Below, in pieces: positions 1-7,000 of a stretch of DNA of 8,692 nucleotides. Below the pieces are notes generated by a model. It made no database searches. It saw only the letters and a list, made by a program, of their open reading frames with translations, and was not told where the DNA came from. Source of the DNA: Betaproteobacteria bacterium HGW-Betaproteobacteria-20 (GTDB taxonomy: Bacteria; Pseudomonadota; Gammaproteobacteria; Burkholderiales; Methylophilaceae); NCBI GenBank assembly GCA_002842195.1, contig PHCL01000109.1, forward strand, positions 1 through 8,692, given 5' to 3'. Each line of letters opens with the position of its first letter. The first letter of the stretch is position 1. The translations under genes and the position numbers were made by a program.

Positions 1-478
1 CATCACGCCATTATTGAGCTTGAGTGATGCAGCGTTTTTAACGCAATTTCATGCGCAATTTGGCGATAGAGTAGGACGCTTTCTAAGTGTGGAAAAGCGT
101 ATGGCATTTCCATTAAAATTATCACAATTAAAAACAACCGATACACCACATTTGGTAGTAATCGGTAACGCCGCGCAAACTATGCACCCCGTAGCTGGGC
201 AGGGTTTTAACGTAGGCTTGCGTGATGCAGAGTCCCTCGCACAGCATGTTGCAACCTCAACCACGGCATCGTTAGGAAGCGCATCTATGTTAGCTGCCTA
301 TCAAGCAAGTCGCCAGGCCGATGCGAAAAGGGGCTTATTATTTACCGATTTTTTAGTCAATATTTTTTCAAATGATGTTGTGGGTGTAGGCGGGCTAAGG
401 AGTGCGGCTTTGGGCTTGTTTGATGTGATGAAGCCGATTAAAAAACACTTAGTTAATAAAATGAGTTTTGGTAAATGA
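1..478 (+). CDS. ubiH: UbiH, ubiquinone-ring FAD hydroxylase, C-terminal part (5' end outside window)
   Basis: This is the C-terminal ~159 codons of a class A flavoprotein monooxygenase. The frame is open to the left edge (first whole codon at base 2), so the TTG at 14 is internal and not a start. The diagnostic segment is GNAAQTMHPVAGQGFNVGLRD (about bases 164-226), the flavin ribityl-binding motif. UbiH proteins characteristically have GN here where other family members have GD, which is why I prefer ubiH over ubiF or ubiI. UbiH is known to hydroxylate the aromatic ring of the ubiquinone precursor in the membrane-associated Ubi complex. The preceding text (FGDRVGRF, then RMAFPLKL) also follows the UbiH pattern. 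The stop TGA at 476-478 overlaps the next start codon (ATGA), which suggests translational coupling. The N-terminal GxGxxG and central DG motifs are beyond the window. Confidence 0.88.
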   Translation, partial: ITPLLSLSDAAFLTQFHAQFGDRVGRFLSVEKRMAFPLKLSQLKTTDTPHLVVIGNAAQTMHPVAGQGFNVGLRDAESLAQHVATSTTASLGSASMLAAYQASRQADAKRGLLFTDFLVNIFSNDVVGVGGLRSAALGLFDVMKPIKKHLVNKMSFGK

Positions 479-1671
479 ATAGCGATGTTTTGTATGTCGA
501 TGTAACAATCGTAGGTGCAGGCTTAGTTGGCTTGGCTGCTGCTGTGGCTATGCATCAAGCGGGTTATTCCGTAGTACTCATCGATAGTAAAAACCCATCA
601 AAAGTGAACCATACTGACGATGCGTGGGACGCTAGAATTTACGCAGTCAGCCCAAAAAATGCGCAATGGTTAGGTAGTTTAGGTGTTTGGCAATTATTGA
701 ATATCGCGCGTGTCGGTGAAATGCAGGCGATGGAGATTTACGGCGATGCCACACAAGCGCCTGTAGTGTTAATGGCCAGTGATGCAAATGCCGATAATTT
801 AGGCTTTGTTGTAGAGGCTAAAGCCTTGATGCAAGCGCTACTAAAGCAGGTTGAAAGTTTAGGCATCGGCACACTGTTTGATAGTGCATGCGAGGCAATC
901 AAAATCACGGACCGCAATGCGACATTGAAGCTTGCAAATCAGCAATTAATAGAAAGCACTCTTTTATTGGGTGCAGATGGCAGTCGCTCGTGGGTGCGTC
1001 AACAACTAAACATACCTACACAGCAAAAGAGCTATGAGCAGACGGCAATTGTGGCAAATTTTAATTGTGAAAGGCCGCATGCTCACATTGCCAGGCAATG
1101 GTTTTCACACGATAGCTTAGGAAAAAATAGCATCCTGGCCTGGTTGCCATTGCCAGATAATACCATTAGCATTGTCTGGTCAGTGTCGACCGGGCTTGCC
1201 GATACTTTGTTAGCGTTAAGTGATGCAGATTTTACCAAGCAGGTAATGGCTGCAGGTGGCGCAGAATTGGGCGATTTAAAACTTTTAGGTGCAACTGCGG
1301 TCTATCCGCTGAATTTACAAAAAACAGATGTGTTTGTGCATGACTGTGCAGTGCTGGTGGGTGACGCGGCACATCAGGTTCACCCAATGGCAGGTCAGGG
1401 TGTGAATTTAGGTTTCAGAGATGTGATTGATTTAATAGAAATTATTAAAGATAAAAGTCAATATCAAGCCATTAATGACAGTAGTTTACTGAAGCGTTAT
1501 GCGCGGCTTAGAAAAGCAGATATGTTGAATATGTTAGTGCTGACAGACGGGTTATACACGCTATTTGCAAGCCAGAATGTGGCAATTAAAAAAGTGAGGA
1601 ATTGGGGGTTGTCTGCGACCAATCATCAGGTAATAAAAAAAATGTTAGTTGCGAATGCAATAGCGCTTTAA
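475..1671 (+). CDS. UbiH/UbiF/UbiI-family FAD-dependent ubiquinone hydroxylase
   Basis: This complete 398-residue protein has the normal length for the family. It has an N-terminal Rossmann motif GAGLVG (14-19) for the ADP part of FAD, the family block DARIYAVSPKN (52-62) followed by LGVW (69-72), the central GADGSRSWVRQ motif (166-176) and the C-terminal GDAAHQVHPMAGQGVNLGF motif (296-314). GDAAH together with MAGQGVNLGF resembles UbiI and UbiF rather than UbiH. Since the gene sits directly after ubiH, it probably hydroxylates a second ring position in ubiquinone biosynthesis. Whether that is C5 (UbiI-like), C6 (UbiF-like) or a broader specificity cannot be read from the sequence, so I give no symbol. 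The ATG at 475 overlaps the ubiH stop by 4 bases and has only a weak ribosome-binding site, consistent with translation by re-initiation. Both genes were probably transcribed together. Confidence 0.9.
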   Translation: MNSDVLYVDVTIVGAGLVGLAAAVAMHQAGYSVVLIDSKNPSKVNHTDDAWDARIYAVSPKNAQWLGSLGVWQLLNIARVGEMQAMEIYGDATQAPVVLMASDANADNLGFVVEAKALMQALLKQVESLGIGTLFDSACEAIKITDRNATLKLANQQLIESTLLLGADGSRSWVRQQLNIPTQQKSYEQTAIVANFNCERPHAHIARQWFSHDSLGKNSILAWLPLPDNTISIVWSVSTGLADTLLALSDADFTKQVMAAGGAELGDLKLLGATAVYPLNLQKTDVFVHDCAVLVGDAAHQVHPMAGQGVNLGFRDVIDLIEIIKDKSQYQAINDSSLLKRYARLRKADMLNMLVLTDGLYTLFASQNVAIKKVRNWGLSATNHQVIKKMLVANAIAL

Positions 1672-1742
1672 ACTATTGCGCTTTACAAAAGTTTTATAGT
1701 AAAAATTAAACACGGTCTTAATTGAAAACCCAAGGAAATTTA

Positions 1743-2462
1743 ATGTTTAAAAAATTAGTCAGCTTTACCCTTTTAAGTGCAGTATTAAGTACGTTTGCCA
1801 TTGCGGATGAAGCCGGTGTTAAAAAAGCTGTTGAAGCGGCTTACCCGAGATTTAAAGTAGAAAGTGTGACCAAAACGCCTTATGCCGGTCTGTATGAGGT
1901 ATTTATGGGAGGGCAGATTATTTACACCGATGAGAAGATGAGTTTTTTGATTGCGGAAGGTCGCTTAGTTGATCCAAAGACTAAAAAAGACCTCACTGGT
2001 GAACGGCTGGAGGAACTCACTAAAATTGACTTCTCTGCGCTACCGCTTGATCAGGCGATTAAAGTGGTTAAAGGTAATGGCAGCCGTAAATTGGTCGTGT
2101 TCTCGGACGTAGATTGCCCGTATTGTAAGCGTCTGGAACGCAATGAGATGACTAATATTACCGATGTGACAGTGTATACTTTCCTTTATCCGATTGTACA
2201 ATTACACCCTGATGCTGCTAATAAATCTAAATTAATATGGTGTGCCAAAGACCGCGCAAAAGCTTGGGATGACTGGATTATGCGCGACCAATTACCAAAA
2301 TCCACGGGTGCTTGTGAAGTGCCTTTAGAGAGCGTTGGTGAATTGGCAAGAAAAATTGGCGTGACAAGTACACCGACGCTTATTTTTTCCGATGGGAAAC
2401 GTATGTTAGGTGCGCAACCATACAAAGAGATTGAGCGGGCTATGGTTGCGGCAAAGAAGTAA
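1743..2462 (+). CDS. dsbC: DsbC-family periplasmic thiol:disulfide isomerase
   Basis: This 239-residue precursor has a signal peptide: MFKK, a hydrophobic stretch to about residue 20, then a likely cleavage site after AIA at residue 21. The mature protein has the DsbC layout, with an N-terminal dimerisation domain (about 22-90), a linker helix, then a thioredoxin-fold catalytic domain. The catalytic motif is CPYC (125-128). A second cysteine pair (167 in IWCAKDRAKAWDD, and 191) matches the structural disulfide of E. coli DsbC. TSTPT (208-212) supplies the cis-proline 211. DsbC is known to reshuffle wrong disulfides in exported proteins and to be kept reduced by DsbD. I chose the ATG at 1743 because AAGGAA (1732-1737) lies 5 bases before it. 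An in-frame TTG at 1722 would put seven polar residues in front of the signal peptide and is unlikely. The ubi-ubi-dsbC order is, to my knowledge, common in betaproteobacteria. CPYC is the dipeptide version found in DsbG and glutaredoxins; E. coli DsbC has CGYC. Confidence 0.92.
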   Translation: MFKKLVSFTLLSAVLSTFAIADEAGVKKAVEAAYPRFKVESVTKTPYAGLYEVFMGGQIIYTDEKMSFLIAEGRLVDPKTKKDLTGERLEELTKIDFSALPLDQAIKVVKGNGSRKLVVFSDVDCPYCKRLERNEMTNITDVTVYTFLYPIVQLHPDAANKSKLIWCAKDRAKAWDDWIMRDQLPKSTGACEVPLESVGELARKIGVTSTPTLIFSDGKRMLGAQPYKEIERAMVAAKK

Positions 2463-2471
2463 ATCGTTAAG

Positions 2472-2511
2472 TTGTTGAAAGATATATTTATAAAAATATA
2501 TCTTTCAACAA
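2472..2511 (+). repeat. Perfect 18-bp AT-rich inverted repeat just after dsbC
   Basis: The arms 2472-2489 and 2494-2511 are exactly complementary over 18 bp and enclose a 4-base loop (ATAA). The structure starts 10 bases after the dsbC stop codon. No T-run follows on either strand, so it does not look like a classical intrinsic terminator. A 3'-end-stabilising or RNase-blocking stem for the dsbC mRNA is an inference. Confidence 0.8.
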
Positions 2512-2560
2512 TAGCTTAATTCTAAATGGCCGCTATAAAAAAGCATGTTGATTAAATTAA

Positions 2561-2587
2561 AAATCGACCAAAAAGGTCGCTTTTTTT
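2561..2587. terminator. Bidirectional rho-independent terminator between dsbC and pilC
   Basis: The stem CGACC (2565-2569) pairs with GGTCG (2575-2579) around an AAAAA loop. On the + strand a run of seven T (2581-2587) follows, and on the - strand the stem is followed by ATTTTTAATTT. It sits between two convergent genes, so it can end both dsbC and pilBC transcripts. The stem is short but the T-tracts are well placed. Confidence 0.75.
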
Positions 2588-2619
2588 GTACGCGGAAGTT
2601 AATGCGTTAGTTTTTATTT

Positions 2620-3822
2620 TTAAACAACGGAGCCCATTTTGAAGATAGGTAAGTACATCGCAATGACCAAACCACCAATCAAAACGCCTAGTACAACCAT
2701 AATAACTGGTTCCATCAGGCTGGCTAGCGCATCAACGGCATCATCCACTTCCGCTTCAAAAAAGTCTGCGACTTTACTGAGCATAGAGTCCAAAGCACCG
2801 GATTCCTCTCCAATCGCAGTCATTTGCAGGACCATGTTTGGGAAAACTTCGGTATTTTGCATGGCAACAGTTAAACTGGTGCCGGTACTGATTTCGCTCT
2901 GTACTCTCTTGGTCGCATCATAATACACGCGGTTTCCAGCAGCACCTGCAACGGAATCCAAGGCTTCTACCAGCGGTACGCCAGCAGAAAACATCGTCGC
3001 TAAAGTACGCGACCACCGCGCTATAGTGGCTTTGCGTACGAGCGGGCCGAATACAGGTATTTTGAGTATCAGTCTATCCATGGTGGCTTGCATGCTTAAC
3101 GAGCGCTTCCATGTATAAAAGAAACCAATGGCACCAAATATTGCCCACCACCATTCTACGAATATTTCAGAAATGGCCATGACAATGAGCGTAGGTGCCG
3201 GCAATTCGGCGCCAAAGCCATCGAATAGCTCTTTAAATGCAGGAATCACAAAGATCATGATGATAGAAACAATCACAAATGCCACGACAATAATTGAGAT
3301 TGGGTAAAACAAGGCAGATTTAATCTTAGACTTAATTGCCTGTATTTTTTCTTTATAAGTCGCCAGACGGTCGAGTAAGGTATCCAAAATACCGGCCTGT
3401 TCACCTGCGCCAATTAAGTTGCAAAAAAGGGCATCAAAATAAAGTGGGTATTTACGGAAAGCGGCGCTCATGCTACTACCTGTTTCTACATCAGATTTAA
3501 TATCCAGCAATAGCTTAGCTACGGCCGGGTTGCTGTGACCTTTACCCACAATATCAAATGACTGTAGTAACGGCACCCCTGCTTTCATCATCGTGGCAAG
3601 TTGGCGGGTGAATAATGTGATATCTTTATCTGAAACAGTGCCTTTACTTTTAAAGCTACTTTGCTTCTTGACTTTGGTTACTGTAATGCCCTGGCGGCGT
3701 AGGGTGGCATTGACGAATGAGTCGCCAGTTGCTCTCATTTCCCCTTTAATGAGTTTACCCTTTTTATCTTTGCCTTCCCAAGAATACGTGAGCTCTTTTG
3801 TGGCTTTAGTATTGGCTGCCAT
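2620..3822 (-). CDS. pilC: PilC, type IV pilus inner-membrane platform protein
   Basis: This 400-residue protein has the usual PilC length (about 400-410). It carries two copies of the GspF/PilC fold: the first opens with FTRQLATMMKAGVPLLQSF (71-89), the second with RTLATMFSAGVPLVEAL (272-288). Hydrophobic membrane segments lie near 172-195, 211-237 and 371-392. The acidic motifs GAGEQAGILD (138-147) and IGEESGALDSML (337-348) are family hallmarks. PilC is known to sit in the inner membrane, contact the PilB and PilT ATPases and pass their movement to the pilin fibre. The start is supported by AGGGA about 8 bases upstream and by the 14-base gap after the pilB stop, which indicates one transcript with pilB. 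In many proteobacteria pilD follows pilC directly. Here a terminator and the convergent dsbC follow instead. Confidence 0.95.
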   Translation of the reverse strand: MAANTKATKELTYSWEGKDKKGKLIKGEMRATGDSFVNATLRRQGITVTKVKKQSSFKSKGTVSDKDITLFTRQLATMMKAGVPLLQSFDIVGKGHSNPAVAKLLLDIKSDVETGSSMSAAFRKYPLYFDALFCNLIGAGEQAGILDTLLDRLATYKEKIQAIKSKIKSALFYPISIIVVAFVIVSIIMIFVIPAFKELFDGFGAELPAPTLIVMAISEIFVEWWWAIFGAIGFFYTWKRSLSMQATMDRLILKIPVFGPLVRKATIARWSRTLATMFSAGVPLVEALDSVAGAAGNRVYYDATKRVQSEISTGTSLTVAMQNTEVFPNMVLQMTAIGEESGALDSMLSKVADFFEAEVDDAVDALASLMEPVIMVVLGVLIGGLVIAMYLPIFKMGSVV

Positions 3823-3836
3823 AATGATTCCCTATA

Positions 3837-4307
3837 TTATTCATTAGTACAAGATTCTACTTCTTCTATTGAGGTTAAGCCCTGCATTACTTTCATTAAA
3901 CCAGATTGGCGTAAATCTTTTACACCCTCAATTTTTGCTTGATCGGCAATATCATGGGCAGTACCTTGCTTCATAATAATCCGACTAATGGCATCGGTAA
4001 TGGGCATGACTTGATAAATACCGACACGGCCTTTGTAGCCCTCGTTACATAAATCACAACCACCTTCTTTAGGGCCATATAACTGCCAGGTGCCATCTAA
4101 ATCTTCTTCGGTAAAACCTACGCCTAGCAACGCTTCTTTGGGTACGTCGTTTATCGGCACTTTGCAGGTTTTACATAAACGCCTGGCTAAACGCTGCGCC
4201 GTAATAAGAGATACCGCCGAGGCGATATTAAATGGCGCAACGCCCATGTTAAGTAGGCGAGTGAGGGTGGAAGGTGCGTCATTGGTATGCAGGGTAGAAA
4301 GCACCAT
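3837..4307 (-). CDS. C-terminal reading frame of the split pilB
   Basis: This 156-residue open frame is the rest of the PilB ATPase after the frameshift, not a separate gene. Its first Met is the M of the conserved [12 protein letters not shown]is-box region, and the homologous residues KAASTGH lie just upstream in the same frame. No ribosome-binding site precedes it. It holds the C-terminal subdomain with two CxxC pairs, CKTC (fragment residues 45-48) and CDLC (84-87), the tetra-cysteine zinc site typical of PilB and GspE. It ends with [11 protein letters not shown] and [15 protein letters not shown], both standard for the family. On its own it lacks Walker A and Walker B and could not be an ATPase. 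Confidence 0.85.
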   Translation of the reverse strand: MVLSTLHTNDAPSTLTRLLNMGVAPFNIASAVSLITAQRLARRLCKTCKVPINDVPKEALLGVGFTEEDLDGTWQLYGPKEGGCDLCNEGYKGRVGIYQVMPITDAISRIIMKQGTAHDIADQAKIEGVKDLRQSGLMKVMQGLTSIEEVESCTNE

Positions 4308-4324
4308 GTGCCCTGTAGAAGCGG

Positions 4325-4333
4325 CTTTAATTC
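4325..4333 (-). other. Frameshift site inside pilB
   Basis: On the coding strand the codons read GAA TTA AAG CCG. The family pattern (D-M-E-[IVL]-K-A-A) needs GAA ATT AAA GCC, that is, one more A where + strand bases 4331-4332 give TT. All conserved motifs before this point are in one frame and all after it are in the frame shifted by -1. Confidence 0.9.
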
Positions 4334-5557
4334 CATGTCGGCGGTTTCAAGGTCGCGAATTTCACCGATCATGATGATGTCAGGATCTTGCCGTAAAAAT
4401 GATTTTAGCGCAGCGGCAAAAGTAAGCCCTTGCTTATCGTTCACATTTACCTGATTGATGCCGGCCAGTGGAATTTCACAAGGATCTTCTGCGGTGGCGA
4501 TGTTGACGCCGGGGTTATTTAGAATATTCAGGCAGGTGTAAAGCGAAACTGTTTTGCCGGAACCCGTTGGGCCGGTTACCAGCACAAGACCATAAGGGCG
4601 GCTGACTGCGCTTAATAATGCCTCTTTTTGTACAGGCTCATAGCCCAGCGCTTCAATGCCCAGCGTGGCGCTGGATGGATCTAAAATCCGCATTACAATT
4701 TTTTCACCATTGATGAGAGGTAAAGTACTTACGCGAAAATCAATGGTGCGTGTTTTAGACAAGACCAATTTCATGCGACCATCTTGTGGGATGCGTTTCT
4801 CTGAGATGTCCATACCGGAAATCACCTTAATCCGCGAAGCCAATTTTTCTTTGATGGCAAGTGGCGGCTGGGTAATCTCGCGCAGTATGCCGTCTACCCG
4901 ATAACGCACGCGGTAAAACTTTTCATACGGTTCAAAATGTAAGTCAGAGGCACCCATATTGATGGCATCTAACAAAATTTTATTTAAAAATCTAACGACA
5001 GGCGCATCATCCACTTCTTGAGTTTGCGCGACTTCTTCCTGTGCTATGTCATCGCCACCAAGGTCATAATCGTCATTGCCTATATCAAGTGACTTCATGC
5101 TGGTGTCACTGGCTTCTACTATCTTATCAATCCAGCGGCCAAGCTTGTCGTCTTCCACCACCACTGCTGATAAGCTCATGCCCATCTGAAATTGCACGCT
5201 ATCTAGCGCGTGCAAATTGGTCGGGTCAGAAATCGCTACAAATAACGTATTGTTGCGCACTTGTAAAGCAAGCACGCGGTTAGTTTGCATTAGTTTCCCG
5301 TCAATTTTCTTGGCTGGCAGATAATCTATATTAAATGCATCCAAGTTAAAATAAGGGCAGCCAAATGCTTTCGCTGAAGTTTCGGCGATGGCTAGTGCGC
5401 TTAATTTTTTACTTTGGATAAGCTGGGTAATAAATAGTGAGTTGGCCGCGTTTGCCTGTGCTTGTATCGCACGCGCTTCATCTTCAGAAAGTAACTTTTC
5501 CTGGATTAAGGTGCGCGCAAGACCGCTCAGTTTGTTTGGTGATGTTGCTGTGGCCAT

Positions 5558-5596
5558 AAAAAATTAAAGCGTCCCTTATTACCTTCTATCTAACAA
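5558..5596 (-). promoter_or_regulatory. 5' leader and ribosome-binding site of pilB
   Basis: Read on the - strand, the leader contains AAGGT (5585-5581) and AAGGGA (5577-5572). The closer one lies 14 bases before the ATG, longer than the usual 5-9. No in-frame alternative start nearer to it fits the PilB N-terminus better, so I keep the ATG at 5557. Confidence 0.4.
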
Positions 5597-5625
5597 ATAA
5601 TGCCCTTTAGATTTTTTTTTGTAAA
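5597..5625 (-). promoter_or_regulatory. Candidate sigma-70 promoter of pilBC
   Basis: On the - strand, TTTACA (5625-5620; 5 of 6 bases match TTGACA) is followed after 17 bases by CATTAT (5602-5597; 4 of 6 match TATAAT). The -10 element lies about 40 bases before the pilB ATG. The spacer contains a run of nine A, which could add curvature. This is a motif match only. Confidence 0.4.
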
Positions 5626-5633
5626 GACTTTAC
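5621..5633. repeat. 13-bp palindrome overlapping the candidate pilB -35 element
   Basis: GTAAAG and CTTTAC are perfect inverted 6-bp arms around one central base. The right half on the - strand supplies most of the putative -35 hexamer. That would be a suitable position for a dimeric regulator, but no regulator family can be named from this site. Confidence 0.4.
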
Positions 5634-5642
5634 GCATGTTTG

Positions 5643-5710
5643 AGCGCGAAAAGGCCGCAAAAATTACAATTAAGCGGAGATTTCGCGCTAAAGCGCATGA
5701 AATTTCGCGC
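5643..5710. repeat. GCGCGAAA inverted and direct repeats in the icd-pilB gap
   Basis: AGCGCGAAA (5643-5651) is the exact reverse complement of TTTCGCGCT (5681-5689). Inside these arms CCGC (5655-5658) and GCGG (5674-5677) form a second 4-bp helix around a 15-base loop. A further copy, ATTTCGCGC at 5702-5710, repeats 5680-5688 directly with a 22-bp period. There is no following T-run, so this is not a standard terminator. It lies 14 to 81 bases downstream of the icd stop codon and just upstream of the candidate pilB promoter. Confidence 0.6.
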
Positions 5711-5723
5711 ATTAAGCACACAG

Positions 5724-6986
5724 CTACATATTCGCAATAATTTCTTCACCAAATTGCATGGTACCTACCTGTGTAGCACCTTCCATTTCATTTGAAAAAT
5801 CACCTGTTACGCGTTTAGCTATAATCGCTTTTGCAACGCCGCTAATGACCAGGTCAGCTGCTTCAACCCAACCTAAATGACGTAACATCATTTCGGCAGA
5901 GAGAATAATTGAGCTAGGGTTAGCGATGTCTTTGCCAGCAATTTTAGGTGCTGTGCCGTGTGTGGCTTCAAACATGGCAACGGTGTCGCTTAAATTTGCC
6001 CCCGGCGCAATGCCAATGCCGCCTACTTGTGCGGCCAGCGCATCGCTCATGTAATCGCCGTTTAGGTTAAGTGTTGCCACTACATCGTAATCCTGTGGAT
6101 GCAGCAAGATTTCCTGCAAAAACGCATCGGCGATACAGTCTTTAATAATGATGTCACCATTGCCATATTTAGGGTCTAATCTGCACCATGGGCCACCATC
6201 AATCTCTACCGCGCCGAATTCTGTTTTTGCGACTTCATAACCCCAATCTCTAAAACCGCCCTCGGTAAACTTCATGATATTGCCTTTGTGGGCAATGGTG
6301 ACTGATTTGCGATTGTTATCAATGGCGTATTGAATTGCCTTGCGCACCAGGCGTTTACTGCCATCTATCGATACAGGTTTAATACCAATGGCGGATGATT
6401 CCGGAAAGCGGATTTTTTTACGCATGCCCATGTCACTTAAAAAGCTGATGACTTTTGCGACCTCATCTGTGCCTGCTGCCCACTCAATGCCGGCGTAAAT
6501 GTCTTCAGTATTTTCTCTGAAAATCACCATGTCAGTTCTTTCAGGGTGTTTCACCGGGCTGGGTACGCCGGTAAAATATTGCACTGGGCGTAGGCACACA
6601 TATAAATCAAGCTCCTGACGCAGTGATACATTCAGTGAGCGGATACCACCGCCGACCGGTGTTGTGAGCGGACCTTTTATTGAGACAACATAATCGCGTA
6701 CCGCTTTCATGGTTTCAGCAGGTAACCATTCGTTGGCACCATACACCTTAGTGGCTTTTTCGCCAGCATACACTTCCATCCAGAAAATTTTACGTGCGCC
6801 GCCATAAGCCTTGTTTACTGCAGCATCTACTACTTTAATCATCGGCGGCGTAATGTCCGCACCTATGCCATCGCCTTCAATAAATGGGATAATGGGGAGA
6901 TTTGGAACATTGAGCGAGTTATCGGCATTGACTGTGATTTTTTCGCCAGATTTCGGCACGATGATTTTAGAAGTTACTTTAGACAT
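5724..6986 (-). CDS. icd: Isocitrate dehydrogenase, homodimeric type I
   Basis: This 420-residue protein aligns with E. coli Icd (416 residues) at an offset of about +4. Isocitrate-binding and catalytic residues are all present: Ser117 and Asn119 in GGGIRSLNV, Arg123, Arg133, Arg157, Tyr164, Lys234, Asp287, Asp311 and Asp315. The enzyme oxidatively decarboxylates isocitrate to 2-oxoglutarate in the cytoplasm, the carbon skeleton for glutamate. Ser117 corresponds to the Ser113 phosphorylated by AceK in E. coli. The coenzyme pocket is unusual: the positions equal to E. coli Tyr345, Val351, Tyr391 and Arg395 are Ile349, Ala355, Gly395 and Asn399, so NADP specificity should not be assumed. The ATG at 6986 has AGGA about 7 bases upstream. 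The gene diverges from rluE, a pairing also seen in E. coli. pilB follows 166 bp downstream on the same strand. Confidence 0.95.
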   Translation of the reverse strand: MSKVTSKIIVPKSGEKITVNADNSLNVPNLPIIPFIEGDGIGADITPPMIKVVDAAVNKAYGGARKIFWMEVYAGEKATKVYGANEWLPAETMKAVRDYVVSIKGPLTTPVGGGIRSLNVSLRQELDLYVCLRPVQYFTGVPSPVKHPERTDMVIFRENTEDIYAGIEWAAGTDEVAKVISFLSDMGMRKKIRFPESSAIGIKPVSIDGSKRLVRKAIQYAIDNNRKSVTIAHKGNIMKFTEGGFRDWGYEVAKTEFGAVEIDGGPWCRLDPKYGNGDIIIKDCIADAFLQEILLHPQDYDVVATLNLNGDYMSDALAAQVGGIGIAPGANLSDTVAMFEATHGTAPKIAGKDIANPSSIILSAEMMLRHLGWVEAADLVISGVAKAIIAKRVTGDFSNEMEGATQVGTMQFGEEIIANM

Positions 6987-7000
6987 TAAAAATTCCTAAC
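6987..7000. promoter_or_regulatory. 14-bp gap between the divergent icd and rluE start codons
   Basis: This short gap carries the icd ribosome-binding site (AGGA on the - strand, 6997-6994). It is too short to hold promoters, so the control elements of each gene must lie inside the coding sequence of the other. I could not pick a convincing pair of -35/-10 boxes for either. Confidence 0.5.

Larger units (their letters stand above)
3837..5557 (-). pseudogene. pilB: PilB, type IV pilus extension ATPase, interrupted by a one-base frameshift
   Basis: Inserting one base near 4331 restores a continuous 573-residue PilB, the normal family length. As given, the first frame (5557 down to 4187) reads correctly to ETADMELK (residue 411) and then becomes unrelated sequence ending at a TAG at 4187-4189. 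The true frame continues from [13 protein letters not shown] to the TAA at 3837. Visible parts are an N-terminal MshEN-type domain (about 1-150), an acidic linker (about 157-184), and the secretion ATPase core with Walker A GPTGSGKT (329-336), the Asp-box region around AEDPCEI (356-362) and Walker B DIIMIGEIRD (393-402). The His box and zinc-binding cysteines lie beyond the break. PilB is known to be a cytoplasmic hexamer that powers pilin assembly. AAGGGA lies 14 bases before the ATG, rather far. Loss of one T from a TTT (+ strand), by mutation or sequencing error, explains the break best; recoding is considered under findings. Family identity is certain, functional state is not. Confidence 0.93.

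Noticed and set aside
1663..1685. Direct repeat GCGCTTTA (1663-1670 and 1678-1685) at the end of the second ubi gene
   Set aside because: Only 8 bp, partly coding, and with no promoter spacing; probably chance.
1722..1742. Longer DsbC start at the TTG (seven extra residues)
   Set aside because: The ribosome-binding site AAGGAA is correctly spaced for the ATG at 1743, and the extra polar residues would spoil the signal peptide start.
4656..4904. Open frames on the + strand opposite pilB, pilC and icd
   Set aside because: They are antisense shadows of conserved genes with no family features or ribosome-binding sites.
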